DNA from: Sphagnum magellanicum | Lineage: Eukaryota; Streptophyta; Sphagnopsida; Sphagnales; Sphagnaceae | NCBI GenBank assembly: GCA_021904315.1 | Contig: CM038914.1 | Location: forward strand, 3,782,001-3,846,000 | DNA: 64,000 nucleotides | Reading direction: 5' to 3' | Shown here: one piece after another, positions 1-12,060 of the stretch | Numbering within the stretch: position 1 is the first letter of the stretch | Layout: every line of letters starts with the position of its first letter | The notes under the pieces: model-generated | Told to the model about the DNA's origin: nothing | Database searches by the model: none | Seen by the model: only the letters and a program-made list of their open reading frames with translations | Program-made: the position numbers and the translations under genes

Positions 1-2667
1 CCTTATCTACATGAGGAAGTTCAAGCCCCTGCCCTTGAGAAGAACTGACTGATTCGTCAAGAGCTGAATGGTCTCCTTCCAGACTTTCTTCAACTTCTTC
101 AATGGAAGAAGAAGCTCCAACTGTGTCCCTTGACACAGTCTCCCAATCTGCAAGCTTATCATGGCCTTTGACATCACCATAACTTTTCTCAGCTGCTATA
201 TCATAGTCAGCCCTAGAGTCAGCTGTTGTGGAAGTTGGGGTGCCAAGATCAAAATCGGAAATCTTCACCCATTCCTCAGTTTGCAATATCTTATCAGAAG
301 GTGTGTCCAGCAATGACAATGTTTGTTGCTCTTGGTCATGTGTGTCCAGATGTGACATCTTCTCCACTTCTGCTGTCGTTGACAGATCCTCATACAAACG
401 CATGTTCTCATATTCCCTCGGAATGGCATCAGCAAAAGAGTCTTCATTTGAAACAGAAAACTGCCCGGATCCTTGTGCTCTAATGCTTGGTTCTGCCACT
501 TCAGACACCATGGCATCAGGTGCATCAGAATGTTCCTCAATCAAGGGTGACTCTTCAATTGCAACCTTTTGCAAATCTTCCACTTCACCATGTTCTGTTG
601 TCTGAGGTAAGTTCCCTGCAGAGGCTAGCATGTCAACTATAGTTTCTGAAATGTTCTCCCCAATATCTTCCTCCTCTTGGGCAATTATTTTCTCCTCTTC
701 CTTCCCCAAATCAGCAAGTTCTGTGGACTGTGCAATGTCCAGAAGCTGATCATGCTCATCACTCTCCTGCTCAGAAATTCCTTTCACATTGTCCTCTTGT
801 GGTTCAAGAGGAGCAACATCCACTGTTTCAGTACTCTGGTCACTGGACTCATACATCCCAGATATGGCAGCATCCATCAGCTGTATGCTTCTATCTTCCT
901 CCAGAGCATGGCCAATCATCTTGCTGTCCTCTTGCCTGGGACTTGTCACATGATCATCTTCTTCTTGCTCTTCAGACAAGGATTCATTCCCATTACTACT
1001 GCAGGCTTCTTCTTGCTCTTGGAGCTTCACTGGATGAACTTCCATATGACTCTTCTGTCTTTCATTATCATGCTCTTGCTGCAAAGAAGTGACTTCTGAA
1101 CTGCCACATGAATGGACATTTTCTTGAAATTCCACAGTAGAGGCGGCAGCTTCCTGATCCTCTTCCTTACTTTGAGAACCCGCTTCAAAAGAACTGCTCA
1201 TCTTCTCCTGGTCTTCTGATGTTCTGGATGACAAGGCCACCTTGTGCTCATCTTGCTTTCCTGACAACCATTCTGAATTTTCAGCATCCACATGAGGCAG
1301 TTGATTGAGCCCTTGCCCTCGAGAAGGACTGACTGATTCTTCATCAACCACTGAATCGTTACCTTCCAAATTTTCCACTTCTGTGGAAGAAACTCCACCA
1401 CCCACGTCCCTTGACACAGTCTCCCAATCTGCAAGCTTGTCGTGGCCTCTGACATCACCATCGTAATTACAGTCGAGAGCCACAACACCATAGTCAGCCA
1501 CCTTAGAGTCAGCTGTTGTTGTGGAAGTAGGAGTGCCAACATCAAAATCAGAAACCCTCACCCAGTCCTCTGTGTGGAACTTCTGATCAGAAGGCACATC
1601 TTCTGATGAAAATGTTAGTTTCCCATGGTCTGGTGTGTCTGGACATGAAGTGGTTTCATCAGATTCGTGAGATTCATCTGCAGCAGAAGTGGACACACAA
1701 AAAATAATAATTTATTGCCTCGGTAGTGCAACAACAACTGAAAAAACAAAAACCTATACAGCAAAAAACCCCACAAAATGAAGAATAAGATTTGTGGTCA
1801 GACATCAGAAATCTGCGCCTAATAAGACATCATCTAAACGGACACCAATCGCAGTTCCTCCTTCCATCGTCAACCATGGTGCAACCATCACAACAGCATT
1901 CCAACAGTGGCCTGCACAATTTTGTCATGACAAGACCACAGAGCAAAACAAAACAAAACATTTGACAGACAGTTTTCCCCCACGCCGAGGCACGGAAACG
2001 GCCACTGTACAATGCGTCCGGAGACGCTGCTGCTGCTTCTTCTTCTGCCAGTGCAAAGCTCAAAGCTACAAGAACATCATCGGGAAGGGAGTATACAAAG
2101 CAAGCGCAGCATTACAGCACAGTGAAAACAACGGCAAGCAAAGAGTTTTTCGCGCGAGTTTTACGCGAGGTTAGTAGCAACCGTAGTGTAGTACCTCCTG
2201 CATGAAAGAAAGAAAGCACTACGAGAACCACAAAAGGAAATAGCCATTCTAAGAAGGAGGAGGAGGAGGAGGAGGAGGAGAAGACAACAGAGACGGAGAA
2301 AGGAAACAAGATGCCGAAAGAAGTGTATGAAAGCATTGTTCACAAGAAAAAAACGCAGACAACATTACAAAACCCCCGAGTACAGCAGCATATACTACTA
2401 ACCCCCTCCTTCTCCTACTCCTCCGCATCGGTAATAACCAAATTGGAGACTATTATTATAACAACGACAGAAAGTCCGAGAAAACGCTCTCGAGAACGAA
2501 ACCAAACCCGCATGACATGACGCAGAGACAGAACCAGAATCAACAAAAAAAAACAAAAACAGGATTGGCAAGCAAAATCTGCAAAGAAAGCAACCTGCAG
2601 AGGCGGAGAAGCCTGGAGAACTTTCTGTCCGCCGCCGCCGTCGCCTCTTCCTTGGACCTGGAGGCAT
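1..2667 (-). CDS. Acidic, internally repeated protein of unknown function (3' end outside window)
   Basis: The minus frame is open without a stop from 1677 to the window edge, giving about 559 codons rich in Glu, Asp, Ser and Gln. A pyrimidine-rich tract and CTGCTGCAG form a splice acceptor at 1678-1686. The best first exon is 2667-2595 (ATG; MPPGPRKRRRRRR then TESSPG), ending in phase 1 before GTTGCT. This phase joins the second exon exactly, with a 917 bp intron. A block with DWVRVSDFDVGTPTS and DKLADWETVSRD near 1640-1290 recurs in frame near 350-10 as EWVKISDFDLGTPTS and DKLADWETVSRD, offset 1281 bp (427 codons). No enzyme domain, membrane span or signal peptide is visible. The basic N-terminus could be a nuclear signal, which is inference. 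MPPG plus a basic run followed by a long acidic body recalls a family of uncharacterised plant proteins, but I cannot name it. The exon 1 assignment is less certain than exon 2. Confidence 0.62.
10..1640 (-). repeat. Two in-frame copies of a ~350 bp coding repeat, 1281 bp apart
   Basis: Positions about 10-360 and 1290-1640 align along their length. The segment gtcccttgacacagtctccc is at 125 in one and 1406 in the other. The offset of 1281 bp is divisible by three, and both copies are read in the same frame of the acidic protein. The first copy starts close behind the exon 2 acceptor. The protein may therefore consist of repeated ~427-residue units, with only one whole unit and the start of the next visible here. 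Confidence 0.85.
2258..2280. repeat. GGA/GAG trinucleotide microsatellite
   Basis: A run of gga/agg triplets lies in the inferred first intron of the acidic-protein gene. Its only apparent effect is low-complexity reading frames on both strands. Confidence 0.8.
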
Positions 2668-2759
2668 TGTTCTATCTTCCCGCTTCTTCTTTTGCTGCTG
2701 CCGCTGCAGCACTTTTCTTTACGAATTCCGCTCGCACGCAACGATCGTAATCCAAAAAC

Positions 2760-3030
2760 CTTCCAAAAAGAGAGAGACAGAGACAGAGACAGATTCACAG
2801 GTCTCTTGCAGCGCGGCTCACTACGCCGAGCCTCCAACCGAGCCTTTTCCGAACCTGAAGCAAATGCAGAAGCTTATACCGAACCGGAACCTGATCCCGA
2901 GCCTTATTCCGAGCCTTTTGCACATAGTCGCACCTTTCGCCGAAGCCTGAATCCGAGCCTGCTTCCGTGCCTTAGCCACCTGACAACTCTTTTCCGAGCC
3001 TTAGCCAATTTCCGAGCCTCAGGTTCAGAA
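2760..3030. repeat. GACAGA run and degenerate CGAGCCTT tandem array
   Basis: An agagacagagacag run at 2770-2792 is followed by at least eight imperfect copies of a ccgagcctt(tt) motif between about 2825 and 3020, spaced 10-40 bp apart. The array lies just upstream of the inferred start codon of the acidic-protein gene, so it falls in its leader or promoter. One plus frame through it reads as Glu-Pro repeats, but it has no exon context and I do not call it coding. Confidence 0.6.
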
Positions 3031-6000
3031 ACTCAATTTTGTTTGTCTGAGACGCGGAAGGTGTGCAAAGTTACAAACACAACTTTCTTCTTTTTTTTAA
3101 ATTTAAAAATCAATTTTCCAAACTGTTTTTTTTTTTAAATTTTAAAATTTGGTAGTAGGTAAGGTCCAAAAGAGGGGGATGTGTTATCAGAATGATGAGC
3201 CCCACTTGGGCAAATTCCAAATCCTGGTTATGGCCCTGTCCGAGGGGCCTTACGAACACATGTAAAGAACTGGCAAGGAACCCTCCAACTACACTACAAA
3301 AAAAAATTCCGATAGTTTTTTACATTCTTTTTGGGTTGTTGTTATTGAAAAACAACAATTATAAACAAAGAGTTCTCTAAAACCGGATGGAAAACTAAGG
3401 CCCTCAAGAAATTGAAAAAAAAAACAAAAAAAAAAAGGCCATGGCAATTTTTATGCGTAGCCTAAGGTTAAGATGTTTTTGTAGGTGGTGTCGTATTTAA
3501 CTCATTGCTCTTGTTTAGTGCTTGCCTTGAGTTTTATCTATCCTTGTAGCGGACACTACAAATGGAACGGTCCCATGACAAAATCTTGAGTACGAAAGTT
3601 TTCTAAGGCAACAAATATACAACCTCGAGGAGGAGGGAGATTTAGATCTCGGCATTTTATAACACATTTATTTAATTTTGTACAATCCTAATTTGCCCCC
3701 CCCCCCCCCCCCAACGCCACAAAATGCTATTGAAATATTTCACTCATATTGGTACTCTAATAAAATCTTAACCCGTACCCACCAGAGTGGACCAGCACCC
3801 ACCAGTGCACCATGATGGATGGATGATAAGTGATCTTACAACAGTTTTCTGTTGGCTTCCAGTTCCTTAGCTAACCATGGTGGTTAGCTCAGTTGCTGTT
3901 TTTTTTTTTAACCTACCTACTAATATAACCTGTAAGAACCTTGTTAGTAAATAAATAGGCAGTAAAAAACAGGCCTTTAAACTGTGTTCAAACCATCTAC
4001 TTACCTAGTAAAAATCTTTTTACTTATCTATCTATTTACCTACATCTTATAGAAGGGGGGGGGGGGGGGGTGGAAGGATTTTTTTTTCATTTTTCCTTTT
4101 TCCTTTATTCCTTTCAAGTTCTCAATATGTTCCCTAGGTTCCCAATGTGTTCCCCAAGGGTGTTCCCAATAGCACCTTGCTTTAATCCCATATGTTTTGC
4201 CCAAAGTCCTCCCCTTCTCACCTATATAGTTGGGCACTCCATCTTTCCCAAAGAGTATTCTATTTTGGAGGAGTCTCCATAGTTTCAACTTTTTTTTTTG
4301 CAATGGGCCAATCAAATTCTTGCTACATGTCTCATTGCTAAGAACTCTAAAACCATATAATATCCTATATTGTGAAATGTTGATGTGGATGATAAGGTTT
4401 TTAATGAACCTATGTTGGATTTTTTCATCATTATCTACTATGTAGCTCTCGCCAAATATCATCCAAGGTTACATTGTGTTCGATAAGCAAATTTTCAATG
4501 CCCTTCATTGGGGTGTTCTGTGTGCAAAATATTTTAATTTAATTTAATTTAATTTAATTATTTTAGGTTATGCCCTTTTTCTCCTTTTTCTATTCAATCT
4601 TGAATTAAACACCCTACCATTATTCTTGAGATTTTCCCCTTACAAGTAGTTGGTTTCTTTTTCTTTTTGCATTTTTCCTTTAATCTTGAATAAAATACCT
4701 TTAATGCATCTTTATTTTACACTTTTAGAAGAATACAAAAAACATCATATGTGAGTGAGGTTTCAAGCTTATGTAGTTTCAAACCTAAGTTGGCCATCAT
4801 GGGTAGAAGACCTCCTTTGTTTTTTGGTGGGAAAATTTCACAAAAATGCAAAAATAAAATTCCCTATTTTTCAGGTTTAAAATTCCCCATTTTTTCTAAA
4901 ATAAAAATTCAACAATTTTTTTTCACTTGGATTTTGTTTTGGGGCCATTTTTCAAAGCAAAAGCTCACTTTTTGGACTAGTTCTAAAAACCTCTCACCAT
5001 TTAATTAATGCTAACTCTATCTTAAAACTATATGTCCTCCTTCAATTCCCACAAACTAATGGGAAAAAAAGAAGACCATCACCATGGGTTTGTTAATAGT
5101 TGTTATAAGTAGTGTTCTTTAGAACAATTGTAACATCCGCCCACTAAACATTTGAGTGTCAACATGCAAATTTCACTATGGCTATATGCTATGGTCTCAT
5201 GCTCATTGTGTGTACATTGCTTAACAACTTATCCTAATTTTGTACACTTTAAAAGCTGTTGCGTCTTTGCTCCCTTGTAGTTCACTTAATCGCGTCACCA
5301 AGACGCACCCCCTTAGTGCCCCTCTCTTTCTTGCAAAACAAACAATCAATCCAAACTATAAGATTCTAGAAAATTGAGAAGCTCTATTGAGCCATTGGCA
5401 CAAATGTAGCCCGTATTAATTAATTATTTATTTATTAATTTATTTCAAATTTTTCTAATGTTGTGTCACATGCAAGCATGCCAAGAGGGATTTATTTATT
5501 TATTTATGTATTTAGATTTAGCATTAGATGGCAACAAGTTTCTACAACCTACCCAAAAAGTTAAAAGTTAAAAAACTAGTACAAAACATGGGCCTCTAAA
5601 ATACAAGTAGAAATGTCATGAAGTTTTTTCAAATATTTTTGGGGAAATTTGATGAAATGTTTTTAAAAAAAAAGGCAATATGCTACAAAATATTCCTTTT
5701 TGAAAACTTCGCATTTGTGTGAAATTTTGCAAGGGAAAAACTATGGCTGATCCCAAACAAGTTTGACACCAACTATATTAATTTCAGAAATATTGACAAT
5801 TTAAATATATAATTTTCAAAGTTAAAAATGTTTGTGAAGGGAAAAAGAGAAGCTTTTAGTGTATTTGGGAATATTTTATTTTTGAAATAAAATAAAACAA
5901 AATAATTATTTGACAATGAAATGATGAAATCGCCACTTGTAGACATATCCAAAATTTCTTGGTCACAATTTTAGATGGGAAATTCTCATACATTTGATTT

Positions 6001-6460
6001 CATAAAAAAATTGCCAGATTTCTATACATCTTTCAAGTAGGTAATTAAAAAATAATAATAATAATTGATGATTTTAGGGAAAAAAAAACTATCTTGTGGC
6101 CAAATTTGGCTAAATCTTAATGTGGGTTATAGCCACTTTGGCTAAACATCACAAAATTGACCAAAAAATAACAAGGGTGCTTAGGAGGTAATTTATCCTC
6201 TCCCTCTCTATATAGTCAATGGAATCAAAGAGCTACAAAGCATAGTACTAGGAATTTGCATGCAGCTTTGAGCAACCCACCTAGATGGGCTATGTGGCCT
6301 CTTTGCAAAGGCCCAGATGTTGGTTCTTAAGTGGGCTTCAATCCAAGAGGTACTGGAATAGAAAGTGTGGGGCTAAAGGATACCCTAAGGGGCCTGTTCT
6401 ATGAATACCAGGGTTTTTTTTTTTTTTTAATTTTTAAATTTTTTTTTCCCAATTTTGTGA
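3031..6460. other. AT-rich intergenic DNA, no gene seen
   Basis: No reading frame here has recognisable protein similarity. The stretch holds homopolymers (17 C at 3696-3712, 16 G at 4055-4070), an AATTTAATTT run near 4530-4560 and TTTA/ATTT runs near 5410-5510. Scattered fragments around 6080-6170 contain the phrase TTTGGCTAAATCTTA, resembling the dispersed repeat called at 6462. Confidence 0.7.
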
Positions 6461-6461
6461 T

Positions 6462-6600
6462 GTAGCTAAAGTGGCAATCATCCATAAGATGATTTAGCCA
6501 GATTTAGCTACATCCTAGATATGAAAATAGAAAGAAAAAACATAATCCTTCCATATTCTTGGCTACCTACTGGAACTTATCATAAAAACCTGGCAATTTT
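6462..6600 (+). repeat. Dispersed repeat family A, copy 1
   Basis: This segment aligns with 14757-14890 on the same strand and with 44285-44405 on the opposite strand. Shared phrases include atcatccata, gatttagcca, gatatgaaaat and ttggctacctac. The family looks like an old non-coding interspersed element. No terminal inverted repeat or target duplication could be fixed by eye. Confidence 0.6.
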
Positions 6601-6944
6601 GATTTTTGTTTTTAAAATTTTATTTTGGCCCATTAATGCTTGGATTTGTGCTTGTATTTGTTGCTTCAAAAATTTAGCTCTCTAATTTTGCATTGGGTTT
6701 TTTAAATGGTAGGAATTTATTTTGGACCAATGAGTCTAGACTCTAAGACCTTGTGTTTACACACACATATACGTAATATGCTAGTGTGCTTGCTAGTGGC
6801 AAGTGATGGTTTTAGCTAGTGGTAGATTGAATTGAAATTTAAGGGCATGTAGAGCTTGAGTTGCTTTCTAGGCCTTTAGATTGCTAGGAATAGCCGGTTA
6901 ATTTGCCCATTGAACTCTCATCTTCAAGCTGGATTCAATAGCCC

Positions 6945-7290
6945 CAAAAAACTATCACATTAATAATGACCTAAATGGATTTGCAAACCCTAAAATAACC
7001 TAATCAGGGTTGCAAACCCCCAAAAAATGGTTCATGACAATTTTGTGTTGTGTTTTGAGCCGAGTTTGAATATGGATTTTCTTGTTTGTTATACAAATCT
7101 TTGCAATTTTGCAAAATGTTTCAGAGCTCTTTGGCATCTGGTATTGATCTAAGTAAATGATACAATGGGTTTGCAAACCCTGTAATGACCCAAATAGGGT
7201 TGCAACCCCTAAAATGAAGTAATGGGTTTGCAAACCCTATAATGACCTAACTAGGGTTTCAACCCCTGAAAGGATGGTTTCATGACATAC
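6945..7290. repeat. Imperfect tandem repeat with TTTGCAAACCCT core
   Basis: A phrase of the type tttgcaaaccct - n - aatgacct - n - agggttgcaacccc occurs at about 6978-7020, 7169-7210 and 7225-7270. Two copies are followed by a similar stretch reading atggttcatgac or atggtttcatgac, then a ttgtgttttgag phrase. It lies downstream of the receptor-kinase stop codon. AACCCT words occur but never in the perfect tandem array expected of telomeric DNA. Confidence 0.6.
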
Positions 7291-7632
7291 AACATTCTTG
7301 AAGTTGTGTTTTGAGTCAGTCTGTATCTCTGTGTTTTGAGCCATGAATGGATTCTTCAAGTGTTATTATTGTACACACTTTTGGATCATCGATTCAATCC
7401 AAAACTGAATGGAATTAGTGAAGCCAAATGGCAAGTTAGGGTTTAGGTTTTACTTGTTTGTATGTGTGTGTGTGGACTGATTGGAATTAGCTGCTGCAAA
7501 TTCCTGAATTACATGTGAATTTGTGGTACCCTTTAAATCCTAAACCCTGAAAACTCTAAATCCACCCCACCTGGAGCTTGCAGGTTTCGGGTTTGCTGGG
7601 ATTTAAGGAGAATGGTGGTGCTTATGCTGGTG

Positions 7633-10432
7633 TTAGTGGTGTTGGTCTGCATCCTCGTCGCGCATTTGCAGATCAATTTCTTGAATCTCGTAGCCACTCT
7701 TAGCAGACATGAGTTTTTTGTGCAGATTAGAAACCTCGAAAGCTCGTTCCAGTTGTTTGACGACTTGTGTCATGGATGGTCGAGCTTTGCCCTCTTGCTT
7801 CACACATTGCTCCGCAACATGTGCCACCATGGAGATGGCCTCCAGCTCCAATCCTTGAGGAGCATACAACCTGGGATCGAGAATCGACAGCAGCGATGAG
7901 GTATAATCTAAAATCGAAGGCACTGCTATTTCCACAAGGCTTGCAACTCCTGAATTCACTTGGTGAATCGCCTTCTTTCCAGTAAGAAGCTCCAGTAACA
8001 CCACTCCAAAGCTATACACATCGCTCTTTGTCGTCAGATGTTGGAGTCGAAAGTATTCAGGATCCATGAACCCTAGAGTACCAGCTCCAACCATGGACAG
8101 ATGTGACATCTCCTCAGATGGACCCATTATGGATAACCCAAAATCTGACACTTGAGCCGACCATGAAGAATCCAGCAAGATGTTTGAAGATTTGATGTCA
8201 CGATGGATGAGTGGTGGGTTTGCATATGTGTGCAGGTATTCAATTCCTTTTGCAGCTTGCAATGCAATCTTGATCCGAACATGCCAATTGTTCAAAGCAG
8301 CTGTTTCATCGTGTTCATAGTCATCTTTGTTGTTGCCATTATTATGAAGATGGTCACACAAGGTTCCATTGGAGATGAAATCATACACCAGAATTCGTTC
8401 TGCACCATCATCACAATAGCCAACCAACTGCACCAAGTATTTGTGGTGGACACGGGTGAGGCTTTCAATCTCCGTCTGGAATGGGCTCTCTATGTCCTCC
8501 AACTTCTTCCCACTTTTGTCGGCACGTTTGATTGCCACTTGTTTCCCATCAGGCAGCTCTGCTTTGTACACCTTCCCGAAGCTACCAGCTCCAATTTTGT
8601 GGGTGTCGCTGAAATTGTCCGTGATGGCAGCTAACATGTCGAACTCAAAGATCTCTGTTTTGTTCAGAAGGTCACGTCTGCTCCTGCTTTTGCACATTCG
8701 AACAATCAATCAGTCAGACACATGATGGGTGTTGACAGCTTTTTTTTTTCAGAAATTCAAGAGGATGGCACTGAGGAACATTGGAAACTGACCTGTTGGA
8801 GGATGCCAAGCTTTGCACCCTTTGACGATTGATGCCATCTTCCCTATTGTCCAATTCTCCATTCTCCGTCCCATCCGAGCTGTTGTGAACCCGAGCAAGA
8901 TTATTGTCATCCGATTGTCTGGTGCATTGACAAGAAGAGTTACGCCTCTTCATTATCCAGCAGCACTGCATGTTCCAGAAGCACCAGGCGATCGAAAGCA
9001 AGCCTGCCAGGCTTCCAACTCCTCCAATTACAGACAAGGGTACTAGTACCCTCCAGTCATACCTGTTCGTGGTTTTGGGCTGTGGAAATTCTGCTGTGAT
9101 CTTGGTGCATTTTCGGTCTCCTTGAAAGCCACAGCTCTGTGACTCGTAATAGCCTGTTGGGCACTCCACACTGCAAGCTATGCAGACAGCATTGTCGGGC
9201 TGATTACAGACCGCAACACTGTTTCTGGTGTTGTTGGAATAGTATGAGCTGAGAGGGTAAGTCCCGGAGAGACAAGAGCTCGAAGGTTGACAAATTCCTG
9301 GCTCCACATTGAAAGGAGGAGGAGGATAGGGAGCTGAGGCAATCTGAGAAGACCTCACTGCAGTGTTGTTGCTGCTAAACCCTTTCCCCCAGCAGATGAG
9401 TGCAAGATTCCCAACCTCAACCCCACAAGTGTAATCCTCCCCTGCAGCAATGGACGCAAACTGAATCCCCAAGGGAGAATCGAGCTGTGAGAAGGAATTG
9501 GATCCCCAGCAGACCACCTCACGTGTATCTACTTGTAATCCACAGCTGTGAGCTCTTCCAAGTGCCAGAGCTGTGAAGAAAATTGTGGAGTTTGATGCTG
9601 TTGTCATCATTGTTGTCGAAGCTTGACCAAAGGAATTGTCCCCCCAGCAACTCAATCTGCCATCAAACTTCCTAAGTCCACACATGTGGCGACTACCCGC
9701 ACTGATTAATTGGTATTGCACCTGTGCTGCTGCATCAACAGAATGTGTGATGTTGAAACCATCATTGCCGTCGCCCCAGCATGTCATATTCGAATTTGAA
9801 TCCAACCCACAAGTGAAATTTGCACCAGCTGTAAGAGAGACAAATGGTTTTGCTAGTGGAGGTGATGAAGCTCCCTGTTGTCCTCCTGCTTGCTTGTTGC
9901 TCCTTGACCTCCAGCAATCCACAAAGCCAGTTGTGGCTTGGATAGCACAGACATGTAATTCTCCAACTACTATTTGTGTATACTGGTTTCGAGACAGACG
10001 AGTGGGCTTCAATGAGGAGATATTGCTGTTGCTGCTACTATTGGGAAGAGGCCAGCAGAAAGGCTGACGAGTGGACTCTCTGAGCCCACAGAAAAAATCT
10101 CTGCCACTAGCCAAGCCAGAAAATGCAACTGCAGTTAAATTGCGAGCTGTGAATTGTAGAGAAGTGTTGTTGTTGTAGTTCCAGCAGAAGATTGACTGGT
10201 TCTGGGCATGAAGTCCACACACTGGAGGAGCTGCTGATGCTGATTCAAGTCCATAGTTGTTGCTGAAGGGTGTGGCCATGGAAGTCATGGAGCCTAAGCC
10301 CTCTGTGCCAGGGATGAGGCATGAAACAACAACAATGGCTGCATAAAGTAAAAACCAAAAGCTCATGGATGATGCTGCTGCTGCTGCTGCTGCAGCTACA
10401 GTGGGTGACCATCTTGACGAGCTGAATTGCAT
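7633..10432 (-). CDS. CRINKLY4-related receptor-like kinase (CCR3/CCR4-like)
   Basis: Two exons, 10432-8793 and 8683-7633, are joined across a 109 bp GT-AG intron (donor GTCAGT, acceptor GCAG) into 896 codons, close to the usual CR4/ACR4 length. From the N-terminus: an Ala run and hydrophobic signal segment (about 12-40); crinkly/RCC1-like repeats with recurring CGL...CWG cysteine pairs (about 70-350); a cysteine-rich TNFR-like stretch with CPTGYYESQSCG (about 415-445); one membrane span (about 462-486); and a Ser/Thr kinase. The kinase has the GAGSFG loop (577-582), VAIK lysine (about 599), HRDIKSSN (707) and DFG (727), so it looks active. The kinase resembles the CRINKLY4-related CCR group more than CR4 itself, judged from memory. 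The family senses extracellular ligands at the plasma membrane in epidermal and developmental signalling. The ligand is unknown. Confidence 0.92.
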
Positions 10433-11150
10433 ACCTCAGATTAGTTTCAAGCACCTTGCTGCTGAAATTGTGAACACATCTCAAAAACATCTAAAATCTA
10501 AATGTTGATCACAATTGTTCTTTGAGCTGCTCCAGCAAGTTGAGTTGCTGTATTCAAAAAACCCAGGGTTCTCTACTACTCTGTTTGGCTCAGAGATGCT
10601 TTGCTGCATGCAGGAGGCCTCATGAAAAAGCTTTCAAATTTCCCAAGCTCAAGTGCTGCTGCTGCTTGCATGGAGCTGCTGCAACTGAATTTTGAACAGT
10701 AACACAACCACCAAAGCATGAACTAACTAACTCTGTGTCTCCACAATTCTTTCTTTTGTAAAATTTGTCTCCCAGTCTGTTACTCTGTAACCATCAACAT
10801 CACAACTATTGAACACATGCCACGCTCAATTTGGATGTCGATGAGCAGCCTTCTTAAAAGCAACCCGTCATCAAAAATTCACAAGAGAAGAAAATTTGCA
10901 ACAAAAAACATCAATCTTCTAAACTTGAAAGGTGTTTTTCCCAAAAACCAATACCATGTGAAGGGGGGTGGAAAAAAAAACACAGAGCTGTCTTTGGGTC
11001 TTGGAATTCAATCGAATTCTAGCAGTTCTCAAGAGATATAGATCTTTTGGGGGGATTATTGAGACTCGAGGAACAATTGAGTCCATCATCCTTTGTATTG
11101 TAAATTTAGTCTAAACATTCAACACTTCTTTAAGTCTTTCGCACTCATCA
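10433..11150. other. Upstream region of the receptor-kinase gene
   Basis: About 700 bp 5' of the kinase start codon hold GCT/TGC-rich stretches and short A/T runs. I see no other exon and no clear TATA box. This is probably leader and promoter. Confidence 0.5.
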
Positions 11151-11420
11151 CAGCAGAAGAAGTAGTTCCAGTGCCCCCGAATCCTCTCTCCACCAACTTG
11201 TTTTCTTTCTTTTGCCGCGTGCCCGCAATCCCTGGAAGCGCGCAACGACCCATCATCTCTCTCTCTCTCTCTCTGCGTCCTCTCTGCGTGGGAGAGCGTG
11301 CGCCTCTACTCTCTCTCGCTTTCCCAATTGCTGCGCGGTGACCGCCATCGCCGCGCGGTCCCTGCGCGGGCATTCAACGCGCAAAACAAAACCCCCGTTG
11401 AACGGATTTTTTCTGTTCCC
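11150..11420. promoter_or_regulatory. GC-rich, CT-repeat island between AT-rich blocks
   Basis: A locally GC- and CpG-rich segment contains a CT run at about 11253-11272, more ctctct further on, and several GCGCG words. It stands out from its AT-rich surroundings and looks like a promoter or 5' leader. No coding exon follows on either strand. It may belong to the receptor kinase on the minus strand or to an unseen or lost gene. The role is inference from composition only. Confidence 0.35.
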
Positions 11421-11454
11421 TGTACCGAAATTTGGTGAGTTACAAAGAGAATTT

Positions 11455-12060
11455 TCATCCATGTCATGGTTCTCTTCATCCATTTGATTACCTGTGTCAT
11501 CTTCATCCATTTGATAGGTCACGTTCATCCATCCGCCTCAATATGTCATGCTCATCCATTCAATATATGATGTCCATCCATTTGACATGTAATGTAAATC
11601 CACTTGATATGTCATTTTACATCCATCTGATATGTTATGCTCATCCACTTGATCATTTTTCATCCATTTGATATCCAATACTGTTAATCCACTTGATAGG
11701 TCTTTTTTCATCCATTCGATATGTAATGTTCATCCACTTGATGTGTCATCTTTTCATCCATTTTATATGAAATGTTCATTCACTTCATTTTTCATCCATT
11801 GGATATGTGATGTCCATCCACTTGATATGTCAATAACAACCATCAGGCCATATACCAAGGGGCCTCACCCCAAAGCGCCCATACATGTCAATTTTCCATC
11901 CATTTGATATGGCATGTTCATCCACTTGATAAGTAATTTTTCATCCATTTGAGTCCCGTTATGTTCCATGAGTCATCCTGTGATTTGGTATGGGTTTAGG
12001 TTCCTTCAAAATTACATCCATGTGATATTTTCTGTTCATCCATGTGATGTTGTTAATTCA
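11455..12060. repeat. CATCCATTTGATATGT minisatellite (~20-45 bp units)
   Basis: More than 20 degenerate copies of a unit like ttcatccatttgatatg(t)aatg alternate with catccacttgatatgtcat. They span about 600 bp and fade at both ends. The 79-codon plus frames here, rich in HPFD and HPLD, are a by-product of the repeat. Confidence 0.85.

Noticed and set aside
226..1099. Plus-strand frames of 85-140 codons opposite the acidic protein
   Set aside because: They are antisense shadows of the open minus-strand exon and have no similarity or splice context.
2112..2343. Minus-strand Ser- and Leu-rich frames
   Set aside because: They come from the GGA/TCC microsatellite read on the other strand.
3285..3320. 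CACTACAAAAAAAAATTCC as a possible CACTA terminus
   Set aside because: No matching inverted end with a 3 bp duplication was found within several kilobases.
6978..7270. AACCCT words suggesting interstitial telomeric repeats
   Set aside because: The words are spaced within a longer repeat unit and never occur as a perfect TTTAGGG array.
11432..11907. Two 79-codon plus frames (HPFD/HPLD-rich)
   Set aside because: They are translations of the CATCCA minisatellite.
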